Shown here piece after piece: positions 33,825-41,689 of a stretch of DNA of 64,000 nucleotides; position 1 is the stretch's first letter; each line of letters opens with the position of its first letter. The DNA is from Gemmatimonadales bacterium (lineage in GTDB: Bacteria > Gemmatimonadota > Glassbacteria > GWA2-58-10): positions 1 to 64,000 of the forward strand of contig JAJRTS010000001.1 in NCBI GenBank assembly GCA_024278175.1, given 5' to 3'. The position numbers were made by a program, and so were the translations under genes. The notes beneath the pieces were generated by a model. It was not told the DNA's origin, ran no database searches, and was given only the letters and a program-made list of their open reading frames with translations.

Positions 33825-36800
33825 ATGGAACAATTTTCAGCAGATATCCAGGGGCTTAACTCCAGGCACTCGTTTATCGGCGAAAAGCTGGCCGGGGAAC
33901 TCAGCAGTCGTTTTCCCCGCCTTCAGCACACTTTCTCCGCCGCTGAGCGTGACGAGCTGGAGGCCGCCGGAGTGCAGGCTTCGGGCCACGCCGGAGTTAT
34001 CGCCCTGCTGCCGCTCGATTCCTCTCCCGAAACACGCCAGGCTCTCGAAAACGCATTCCAGGCAATAACGGCCACCGGCGCGGAAACAATCGTGGTCGAT
34101 ATGGATATCGCCGATCCTCACGCCGAGCTGCTGGGACAAAGCGGCGGCGAGGGGGTCAGCGACCATTTCCTCTACGGCGTCAGTTCCGGCCGAATCATCG
34201 CGCCCGGCCCCGGCTCACTTAAAGTAGTTGCTCCCGGTACGTTTACACCCCGCGCGGACGAGGTTTACACCGATTCCGGCTGGGACGGTCTGCTAGAGAG
34301 CCTGAGTGAGTCCGCTCCGGGCGCAACGCTGCTGCTGCTCGGACCACCGGCAAATAAATTCCCCTCCCTGGCTGCGCTGGCCAAAGCCGGCGAGGTGAGT
34401 GTTTTCTGTGGACGGCTTGACAGCGAGTCACAGCAGGCACTGCCGGCAACGCTCGAACGACTCGAGGCAAGCCTGCCCCGGGACGCAAAACTCAAACTCG
34501 TCTGGCTCGATACCGAACCGCCCGCCGAGATAGCCGAAGCTGCAGAGAAACCAGAAAGCGAAGAGCCACCGCCAGCCGATGAAACCGCCACGGACCAGCA
34601 GCATGAAACCGATGAAACACCTCCGCCGCCAGCCGAGGCCGTAAGCGCTGATATCGAAAATTTACCGGTGGAACCAGAGCCACCCACCGCCGAGACCGCC
34701 GAAGCTGCCGGGGAACCGGAGAGCGAAGAGCCACCGCCAGCCGATGAAACCGCTACGGACCAACAGCATGAAACCGATGAAATACCTCCGCTGCCAGCCG
34801 AGGCCGTAAGCGCTGATATCGAAAATTTACCGGTGGAACCAGAGCCACCCACCGCCGAGACCGCCGAAGCTGCAGAGAAACCGGAGAGCAAAGAGCCACC
34901 ACCCGCCGAGGAAGCCACCACGGAGCAGCAGCATGAAACAACCGATGAAACACCTCCGCCGCCAGCCGAGGCCGTAAGCGCTGATATCGAAAATTTACCG
35001 GTGGAACCAGAGCCACCCACCGCTGAAGCCGCCGAAGCTGCCGGGGAACCGGAGAGCAAAGAACCACCCGCTGCTGAACCTGCATCGACCCAAGAGGAAG
35101 TTACCCAGCTCAAAGCCGATGGCATCTCCCTGGACAGCGAGAAGCTGCCCGGCCAGCGGTCTTTGGAAGCCGGCGTGGACAATGGCGCAAGGGACGATGC
35201 TCTCGGCGGCATGAAATTACCCGGCCTGAGCGAAAAACCGGCGGATGCGTCAACCGATACGCCGAAGGCCGCGGACGATGATGAGGAGATATTCCTTCCC
35301 GATGAACTGCTGTTCCTCGACGAAGACGAGCAGGCGTCGGTGAAGACCACACTCCAGGATTCCACTGAGACAACGCAAGACAGCGCGGCGTCAGGAGGAC
35401 CGGAAGAGCTCCCCGCCCCGCAGCCGGAAGAAGCGGCTGAAAACGCCGAGCCAGAAACCAGCACTGAAGTCGAGGCCGAAGCGGACGAATCAGTTCCGGA
35501 AATTCCGGACTTGACCCAAATAGATGCAGATGAGCTTTTACCGCCGGCAGAAGAACCGGCCGAACTGGTGGCTGACGAAATTTCCCCGGAGCTGGCCGAG
35601 CCGGTGGTGGACGGAAAACCGGAACAGGAAAAACCGGAGATTGAAACCGGGACCGCCGCCGAAACCGATGAAGAAACCGATACCGAAGCCCTGTTCAGCG
35701 ATGACTACCTGGACGACGAGGATGAGGATGAGGCGGAATCAGCACCCGCCGCCGCCACGGGCGATGACCTGGACGGCGAGGCCCTGGCGCTGATCGAGAA
35801 ATTCCGCGAAACGAGTGACCGGAGCGAAGACGCCGAGCCGGATCTCGAACTCGATGACGACCCGCTTGGCCAGGGAGGCGACGAGCAGGAACCGCCTGAA
35901 ATAGAAACCGCTGAACCTGAAGCGGAATTGGAAGCGGAAGCCGAAACTGAAGTTGAACCTCCCCCGGAAGCCGAACCTGAAGCTGAAACCGAACCTGAAG
36001 CTGAAGGCATATCCGGCGAAATAGAGGGTGAGCAGGAAGCCGCCGCGGCTGAACCCGGGCAGGCCGTGCCGGTCGAGGAAGACCTGATAGACCTTACCGA
36101 GGGAGATGCCCCCCTCGAGGCTGAAAAAGAACAGGAAGCTGTTGAAGTGGAAGCGGAGACCGGGGAGGAGACAATAGAAGAAGTGGCGGAACTGGACGCG
36201 GATGAACTGGAGGAGTTGGAAACCAGCGATCCCGATTCGTTGGATGACGAGAAAACCACCACCGCGGACGCCGACGGTGAAGAAGCTCCCACGGCGACGG
36301 AGCAGGAAGCCGGGCCGGAGGTTTCCGCAGCCGAAGCCGCTGCCGAAAAGCTCGAAGAAATCCCCGAAGAGGCCGAGGCCACCGGGGCAGCGCAAGCGGA
36401 AACCGCCGAACAAGACGACATGGACGTTCCCGCCGATGACGAGTTGGACGAACTATTGTCCGGCGACGACACGGACGATGTCGACGACGGGATAACCCTG
36501 GACGATCTCGATGAGATCGACGACGTCCAGCCGGCGGCCGTGGGCAAGGGCGGGAAAGCTCGCAGGAAAAAGGCAGCCTCCGGGAGCAGGGGCAAACCGG
36601 TGGCGCTGTTGCTAATGCTGCTGCTGGTTGGTGGCGGGCTGTTTTTCGTCTGGAGAGGAGGTTACGTCAGCAAGCTTGTCAGGCAGGTACCGGTCCTGAG
36701 CGGACTGGCCGGGTTCATTCCCGACACGAAGGAGGATTCTCTGCGTGAGCAGGCCATTTTCCAGGCCGCCGCCGATAGCGCCGCACTGGCGGATTCGCTG

Positions 36801-37382
36801 AGCAGGATTCCGCCACCGCCGAAATACGACACGCTCGGCTACTCGATCCAGATCGGCTCCTACCGCTATCTGCCACAGGCCATAGCCGCCCGCGACAGGC
36901 TGCTCGGCAACGGCCTCGCGGACGTGTTCGTGGTTCCGCTGGTATTGGACAGCCTGGGCAACTGGAACAGGCTCTACCTGGGCATGTACCGCTCGGCGGG
37001 CAAGGGCGACACGGCCCTGCAGAACCTTGCACCGGCTCTGCGCCGCTCGGGCATTACCGATGTGGTCAACGGCGGCGCGGTCACCCGCCACACGCCCCTG
37101 ACTCTGATGGTGACCGAGACCAGTGACCTCGACTCGCTGCAAACAGTGATGGAGAAACTGGAGAGCAATCTCATCCCGGCCTACGTGGTCCAGTTGACCG
37201 GGCAGGACTCCACCAGGGCGCCGCTCTACCGGCTGTATGCCGGTGCGTTCGAAAACAAATCCCAGGCCATCTTCCTTCTCGAACAGATATTCAATATCGG
37301 TGTGCGGGCCACGGTTGTAGAGCGCGAGGGTCAGGCCGAACAGGTGGCCGAGCAGCAAGCGGCCCCGGCTCCTCCTGTCTGA
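33825..37382 (+). CDS. Giant acidic SPOR-domain protein with a degenerate MinD/CpsD-like N-terminus
   Basis: This is a protein of 1185 residues. Residues 1-235 look like a CpsD/MinD-type fold: IVVDMDIADPHAELLG matches the Walker A-prime Asp strand, followed by GVSDHFLYGV and ATLLLLGPP. The P-loop is absent (PLDSSPETRQAL where GKST is expected), so it should not bind ATP normally. Residues 235-905 are an extremely Glu/Pro/Ala-rich disordered linker that starts with three near-identical 55-residue repeats. A basic stretch precedes a membrane helix at about 925-945. Two SPOR-like domains follow (from about 1002 and 1088), which in other proteins bind denuded peptidoglycan at septa. With the N-terminus inside and SPOR outside, it could link a cytoplasmic partner to the cell wall. 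Confidence 0.7.
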   Translation: MEQFSADIQGLNSRHSFIGEKLAGELSSRFPRLQHTFSAAERDELEAAGVQASGHAGVIALLPLDSSPETRQALENAFQAITATGAETIVVDMDIADPHAELLGQSGGEGVSDHFLYGVSSGRIIAPGPGSLKVVAPGTFTPRADEVYTDSGWDGLLESLSESAPGATLLLLGPPANKFPSLAALAKAGEVSVFCGRLDSESQQALPATLERLEASLPRDAKLKLVWLDTEPPAEIAEAAEKPESEEPPPADETATDQQHETDETPPPPAEAVSADIENLPVEPEPPTAETAEAAGEPESEEPPPADETATDQQHETDEIPPLPAEAVSADIENLPVEPEPPTAETAEAAEKPESKEPPPAEEATTEQQHETTDETPPPPAEAVSADIENLPVEPEPPTAEAAEAAGEPESKEPPAAEPASTQEEVTQLKADGISLDSEKLPGQRSLEAGVDNGARDDALGGMKLPGLSEKPADASTDTPKAADDDEEIFLPDELLFLDEDEQASVKTTLQDSTETTQDSAASGGPEELPAPQPEEAAENAEPETSTEVEAEADESVPEIPDLTQIDADELLPPAEEPAELVADEISPELAEPVVDGKPEQEKPEIETGTAAETDEETDTEALFSDDYLDDEDEDEAESAPAAATGDDLDGEALALIEKFRETSDRSEDAEPDLELDDDPLGQGGDEQEPPEIETAEPEAELEAEAETEVEPPPEAEPEAETEPEAEGISGEIEGEQEAAAAEPGQAVPVEEDLIDLTEGDAPLEAEKEQEAVEVEAETGEETIEEVAELDADELEELETSDPDSLDDEKTTTADADGEEAPTATEQEAGPEVSAAEAAAEKLEEIPEEAEATGAAQAETAEQDDMDVPADDELDELLSGDDTDDVDDGITLDDLDEIDDVQPAAVGKGGKARRKKAASGSRGKPVALLLMLLLVGGGLFFVWRGGYVSKLVRQVPVLSGLAGFIPDTKEDSLREQAIFQAAADSAALADSLSRIPPPPKYDTLGYSIQIGSYRYLPQAIAARDRLLGNGLADVFVVPLVLDSLGNWNRLYLGMYRSAGKGDTALQNLAPALRRSGITDVVNGGAVTRHTPLTLMVTETSDLDSLQTVMEKLESNLIPAYVVQLTGQDSTRAPLYRLYAGAFENKSQAIFLLEQIFNIGVRATVVEREGQAEQVAEQQAAPAPPV
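34533..35075 (+). repeat. In-frame tandem repeat of 165-168 bp, three units plus a partial fourth
   Basis: Units begin with GCCGAAGCTGC at 34533, 34698, 34863 and 35031; the third has one extra codon. Each encodes about 55 residues ending VSADIENLPVEPEPP. High DNA identity between units means recent expansion, so copy number may vary between strains. Confidence 0.9.
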
Positions 37383-37407
37383 CACTCACGCGGCCCCCTC
37401 CTCTCCC

Positions 37408-38346
37408 ATGCAATCAGCAGACGACAAAACGAAACGCTACCGTTCTTTCGGCTCCTATCTCCGCGAAACGTTCGGCTGCCGCGTGCAAAAAATCGGCCTG
37501 GACGCGGGCTTTAGCTGCCCCAACCGTGACGGCACCAGTGGAACGGGTGGCTGCACCTACTGCGACAACGCCGGTTTCAGCCACCATACCAGCGCCGACG
37601 CGCCTCCCCCTCCCCTTGAAAAACAACTCGCTCATGGGATGAAGCACATGGCCCGGCGCTTTAAAGCAAAAAAATTTATCGCCTACTTCCAGGCGTTCAC
37701 CGGCACCCACGCCCACACGGAAGCTCTGCGGCGCACCTATCAGGTCATTCGTGATTTCCCGGAGATAGTCGGCCTGTTCATCGCCACTCGCCCTGACTGC
37801 GTGGGCGAACAGGTGCTGGAGCTGATCGCCTCCTACCGCCGCGACTACCTGACCTGGCTGGAACTTGGCCTCCAGTCCGCCAACGATACCACCCTGCGCC
37901 GGATCAACCGGGGCCATACCGTGGAGAATTTCTCCCGCGCGGTGGAACGGGCGCACGAACGCAGCCTGCCTGTCTGCGCCCATGTGATCCTGGGTCTGCC
38001 CGGCGAGAGGCGGGAAGAGATGCTGGCGACCGCTGATTTTCTGGCGGGATGCGGGGTGGAGTCGGTGAAATTGCACTGCCTGCACGTAATGGAGGGTACC
38101 CGGCTGGCCCGGCAGTGGCGTGATGGAAAGCTGGAACTGCTGGATCAGCGTGAATATGCCGGCCTGGTTTGCGATTTTCTGGAGCGCCTGCCGCCGGAGG
38201 TTATCATTGGGCGCCTGGCTGTGGATGTACGAGGAAAAAACCTGCTGGGACCGCGTTGGTGCGGCCGGGGCAAACAGGACACCGTGCGGATGATAGAGCT
38301 GGAATTTGAGCGCCGTGGCAGCCGACAGGGATCGCTACTTGGTTGA
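37408..38346 (+). CDS. TIGR01212-type radical SAM protein (YhcC family)
   Basis: This 312-residue protein has the family signature FSCPNRDGTSGTGGCTYC near residue 33, supplying the Fe-S cluster cysteines, then IAYFQAFTGTHA, IATRPDC, LELGLQS and VILGLPGE. The biochemical role of the family is unsettled; it has been linked to tRNA or glutamate metabolism in other bacteria. No Shine-Dalgarno sequence precedes the ATG; the upstream bases are pyrimidine-rich. It lies 26 bases after the SPOR gene and overlaps the end of the convergent PreA-like gene by 12 bases. Confidence 0.85.
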   Translation: MQSADDKTKRYRSFGSYLRETFGCRVQKIGLDAGFSCPNRDGTSGTGGCTYCDNAGFSHHTSADAPPPPLEKQLAHGMKHMARRFKAKKFIAYFQAFTGTHAHTEALRRTYQVIRDFPEIVGLFIATRPDCVGEQVLELIASYRRDYLTWLELGLQSANDTTLRRINRGHTVENFSRAVERAHERSLPVCAHVILGLPGERREEMLATADFLAGCGVESVKLHCLHVMEGTRLARQWRDGKLELLDQREYAGLVCDFLERLPPEVIIGRLAVDVRGKNLLGPRWCGRGKQDTVRMIELEFERRGSRQGSLLG

Positions 38347-39561
38347 GACCCGCCGCAGACTCATGCAGTTGAACACCGGGCAACTCGCCACGCAGAGGCC
38401 GTCGCCCAGGCACTTTTTCTTGTCGATAACGGGCTTGCGCTGGCTACTGAAGTTGATCGCGTGGTATCCCAGGCCCTCACAGACCTGGTAACAGATTCCG
38501 CAATGGATACAGGTCTTGTCGTCGATAGCGGCCACCACCCGGCCAGTACGCGGCAGCTTGTCCGGGGTGGTAAAAAACGGCAGGCTCTTGCCCACCAGCT
38601 TATCCAACGAGGAGACCATCTTCTCGTTCAGGTAATCCCCCACTCCGCTGTTCAGCTCGTCCACCAGCCGCACTCCGCGCTGCAACACAGCGCCGTGGAA
38701 CTGGATCAACTTGGCGCCCATCAGGATATACTCCGCGCAGTCGCGCCAGTTGTACGCGCCGCCCAGCACCGAGACCTCGAGATCCTTGTTGACTTTGCCC
38801 CACTCGGCCAGTACGCCCAGTGTGTAGGGCTTGATTCCCGCGCCGCCCATCGTGCTCAGCGTACTCTTGGCCCCAACGTTGGGAAACGGCACGAAATTGG
38901 TCAGGTTGATCCCGGGCACGCCTTTGGGCTCGTAGAACAGGTTGATTCCCTCGGCATCCGCCGACTTGAGAATATTAACCACCTGCTCTTTCCCGGCCAG
39001 CATCCCGGGAATCTTGAAGATGATCGGGGTGTTGCGCGCACCCTCGCGGACATAGCGGGCGGCCTTTTCCATCAGTTTCAGGTCGTCGACCACACGCGGG
39101 CCCCTCGGGTTCTCCTCGGCGGCGGAGATCGAAAAATCGCACTCGATAATATCCGCTCCCGCCTGGCTGAGCCGTCGGCTGACCTTCAGCCATTCTTCGC
39201 GGTTACGGCCAACCATCGCGCCAATCACCACCCGGTCCGGATAAGCCTCCTTGAGCGAAGCGGTCGCTGCCTCGGCCTCATCGACAGACATCGGAGATTC
39301 CGGCTCGATCCAGCCCAGGTCGACCGCGCGTTTTTCCTCGTAGTCAACTCCACGGTAAAACGGTGCAACCTGGCGTATGCGCGCCGCGGTGGGCTTCCTG
39401 GGGTCCGCGCTCAGGCTGGCCGTGCGCAGCAGCACGCCACACCAACCGGCCTCAAGCTGAGCCTTGATTGTCTCCAACTCACCGTTGGGCGGCACCTGAG
39501 AGACGATGAACGGATTTATCAGTGTAACGCCGCAGAATTTTATCTTGAGATTGACGTCCAT
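38335..39561 (-). CDS. PreA-like flavin/Fe-S oxidoreductase (dihydropyrimidine dehydrogenase family)
   Basis: This 408-residue protein has an N-terminal dihydroorotate-dehydrogenase-like FMN barrel (NPFIVSQVPPNGE, ECDFSISAAEENPRG, IIFKIPGM, GGAGIKPYTL) and a C-terminal ferredoxin part with two cysteine clusters (CIHCGICYQVCEGLG and CLGDGLCVASCPVFNC). The second cluster has CLGDGLC, slightly unlike the usual C-x2-C-x2-C. In PreAT the PreA subunit reduces uracil or thymine; the weak conservation of the substrate loop makes another substrate possible. It is downstream of its PreT-like partner by 53 bases and ends in TAG. Confidence 0.72.
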   Translation of the reverse strand: MDVNLKIKFCGVTLINPFIVSQVPPNGELETIKAQLEAGWCGVLLRTASLSADPRKPTAARIRQVAPFYRGVDYEEKRAVDLGWIEPESPMSVDEAEAATASLKEAYPDRVVIGAMVGRNREEWLKVSRRLSQAGADIIECDFSISAAEENPRGPRVVDDLKLMEKAARYVREGARNTPIIFKIPGMLAGKEQVVNILKSADAEGINLFYEPKGVPGINLTNFVPFPNVGAKSTLSTMGGAGIKPYTLGVLAEWGKVNKDLEVSVLGGAYNWRDCAEYILMGAKLIQFHGAVLQRGVRLVDELNSGVGDYLNEKMVSSLDKLVGKSLPFFTTPDKLPRTGRVVAAIDDKTCIHCGICYQVCEGLGYHAINFSSQRKPVIDKKKCLGDGLCVASCPVFNCMSLRRVSTK

Positions 39562-39614
39562 TACTCATTCCCGCTAGAGAGTCGTCCGGCCGAGCACGCC
39601 GGAGTGAGGAGCGA

Positions 39615-40943
39615 TTACCTGCCGCCGCCTTTTTCCAGCATGCAGCGCACCATGTTGCGCGCCACGAGCTGTCCCTTGGCCAGGGCCGTTGTGATCGTAT
39701 CCACGCGTTCCACGCAACTACCGGCCGCATAGATAAACGGGTCGCTTGTCTGGCTTGTCGCCTGATCGACCTTGATCCGCCCCATCTCGTTGGTTTCGAG
39801 GTCAAACTGGTCCACCAGGTCACGGTCGAGCTGCTGGCCGATAGCGTAGATCACCGTGTCGGCATCTTTGGTGAATTCGCTGTCGGCCACTGTCTCGGCC
39901 ACCACCCGGCCATCTTCCGTTTCCTTCAATACCGTCTTTTTGAGTTTCACAGCGCTGATCGCGTTCTGGCTGTCGCAGATGATCCCGTCAAGCATCGTGC
40001 GGTACATGATTTTCATTCCGCTGCGATGGGCCATCTGGAAGCGGGACTCGAACACCGGCATGTGCTCGCGGTCGCGGCGGTAGATCACGGTAACTTCCCC
40101 GACCCCCAGCTTGAGCAGCGCGGTGGCCGCGTCCATGCTGACATTACCGCCGCCGACTATTAACACTTTCTCGCCCAGGCGAAGCCGCTTTGCCTTGAGC
40201 TTGAGCGATTCGAGAATTTCCGCCCCGGTAAAAACATCGGCCTTCTTGCAGTATTCCAGATCCAGCCTCCTGGACTTCTCCATACCAATCGTGAGCAGCA
40301 GCGCATCGAAACTCTGTTTCATGCTGGTCAGGTTGATGCTCTCGCCCGCGTTGATCCCGGTTACCAGGTCCACTCCCAGCGAGAGCACGCTGCCCACCTC
40401 GTGATCGATCACGTCATCGCTGATCAGATAACTCGGCACGCCTTTGGTGAACACACCGCCGGCCACCCGGGCCGCCTCGTAGATAATCACCTTGCAGCCG
40501 TTGAGCACCAACTCCACCGCCGCGCTCAGACCCGTGGGTCCGCTGCCCACGATCGCCACACTCTTGCCGATACTTTCCGGAATCTCCGGCAGGTAGGGAC
40601 GCCTGGAGCCACGGTCAAAATCGGCCAGCACACGCTCGAGTTCACCAATGCGGATCGGACCACCGTAGCGCTTGTGCAGACAGACTGCCTCGCACTGCTC
40701 GTCATAGGGGCTGACACGGCTGGTGATGCCGGGAAAGAAATTGGTTTCCTTAATCAGGCGCAGGGCGCCCCGGAAATTACGCGAACGCATCCGGGAAATA
40801 AACCCGGCGACATCGGTCTGAACCGGCGAAGCTTTGCTGCAGGGAGCATCGTGGCAGAGATAGCAGCGCCCGGCCTCGTCAATGGCCTCGGGATAGCTGA
40901 TCGTGACTGTCTCTTCTTTAAAGCCCTTGATTACCTTCGGCAT
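39615..40943 (-). CDS. PreT-like NAD(P)H-dependent oxidoreductase subunit
   Basis: This protein of about 442 residues belongs to the glutamate-synthase small-subunit/PreT family. The N-terminal Fe-S domain has CYLCHDAPC and DEQCEAVC. Two dinucleotide folds follow: VAIVGSGPTGLSAAVEL for FAD and VLIVGGGNVSMDAATALL for NAD(P)H. It probably passes electrons to the PreA-like protein. I took the ATG at 40941-40943; a TTG three codons earlier has a better-placed GAGGGA and may be the true start. A promoter candidate lies at 41007-41034. Confidence 0.78.
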   Translation of the reverse strand: MPKVIKGFKEETVTISYPEAIDEAGRCYLCHDAPCSKASPVQTDVAGFISRMRSRNFRGALRLIKETNFFPGITSRVSPYDEQCEAVCLHKRYGGPIRIGELERVLADFDRGSRRPYLPEIPESIGKSVAIVGSGPTGLSAAVELVLNGCKVIIYEAARVAGGVFTKGVPSYLISDDVIDHEVGSVLSLGVDLVTGINAGESINLTSMKQSFDALLLTIGMEKSRRLDLEYCKKADVFTGAEILESLKLKAKRLRLGEKVLIVGGGNVSMDAATALLKLGVGEVTVIYRRDREHMPVFESRFQMAHRSGMKIMYRTMLDGIICDSQNAISAVKLKKTVLKETEDGRVVAETVADSEFTKDADTVIYAIGQQLDRDLVDQFDLETNEMGRIKVDQATSQTSDPFIYAAGSCVERVDTITTALAKGQLVARNMVRCMLEKGGGR

Positions 40944-41006
40944 GTTTCCCAAATGAAATCCCTCGGTATGGGGAAGGATAGACAGATTTAATAAAAATAT
41001 ATCAAA

Positions 41007-41034
41007 ATCATAAAAAATGCAACATGTTTGTCAT
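41007..41034 (-). promoter_or_regulatory. Putative promoter for the PreT/PreA pair
   Basis: On the minus strand ATGACA (41034-41029) and TATGAT (41012-41007) are 16 bases apart within an A/T-rich stretch. Confidence 0.45.
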
Positions 41035-41044
41035 AACACATTGA

Positions 41045-41347
41045 CATTAATAAAGTTAGTGCGCATTCACAGAGACAATCACACCACCAGGACCGGTTTA
41101 CAGATTGACAAACCGGATGCCGCTGAAGGTTTCAGTCAATTCATTGAGTGGATCCCGGAATAAAACATAACCGTATAACGGACTGAAACTTTTGTAAACC
41201 ACTCGCAATGAAACAGCCGCGCCCCTGGTTGGGGCGCGGCTGTCTATGATCCATCAATGTGCTCAACTCAACGGGATATTCAAAAACCTGCTTGGTTCCC
41301 GGATTTCAGTCCAGTCTTATCGAGTAGTTTGCATCAACTGAAGCTGA
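41045..41347. other. Intergenic region between the PreT-like and YciI-like genes
   Basis: I see no gene here. It holds a small stem (CCGGTTT/AAACCGG at about 41095-41118), an inverted pair GTTTCAGTC/GACTGAAAC, a strong hairpin at 41214-41244, and at 41150-41164 a near mirror copy of the last codons of the YciI-like gene. Confidence 0.5.
41214..41244. terminator. Hairpin, probable terminator downstream of the YciI-like gene
   Basis: A perfect 13-bp stem (ACAGCCGCGCCCC and complement) has a 5-base loop. On the minus strand TTCATT follows. It lies about 105 bases after the YciI-like stop. Confidence 0.6.
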
Positions 41348-41608
41348 TTATTCCGGGACCCATTCTTTAAGCCATTTCTTTTCAATTAAACTTTCTGTAA
41401 AAAACGGATCGTTGTTTACGATTCGTGTTGCGTATTCAATACTATCTGCGCTAAAAGTTATCAGGCCGCCGGACCTGTCGTTAAAAGGGCCGCCCTGATA
41501 ATTATGCAATCTAAGATTTTGCCAATACTCTACATGCAGAGATACTGTTGATCGAATCTTCTCGGGATCATTTTTCATAAAATAAATATATGCAAAGCGC
41601 TCATTCAT
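41348..41608 (-). CDS. YciI-like (YCII-related) protein
   Basis: This 86-residue protein starts at the ATG 41606-41608 with GGGAG five bases upstream. The ferredoxin-like YCII fold is recognisable from FAYIYFMKNDPEKI at the start, HVEYWQNLRLHNYQGGPFNDRSGGL in the centre and VNNDPFFTESLIEKKW near the end, with the conserved His and Asp of the putative active site. The function of the family is mostly unknown. The gene is more AT-rich than its neighbours and may have been acquired. Confidence 0.8.
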   Translation of the reverse strand: MNERFAYIYFMKNDPEKIRSTVSLHVEYWQNLRLHNYQGGPFNDRSGGLITFSADSIEYATRIVNNDPFFTESLIEKKWLKEWVPE

Positions 41609-41689
41609 AATTACTCCCATTAAGATATTCGCATTTCAAGAGTAGGGTCACTTTGGAAGGGTACCGCTGAAATGGACTCAAAGTTAAGC

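Noticed and set aside
34265-35464. Ser-rich 399-residue minus-strand frame opposite the SPOR gene
   Set aside because: The antisense of Glu/Pro-rich repeats gives Ser/Gly-rich shadows; no independent evidence supports it.
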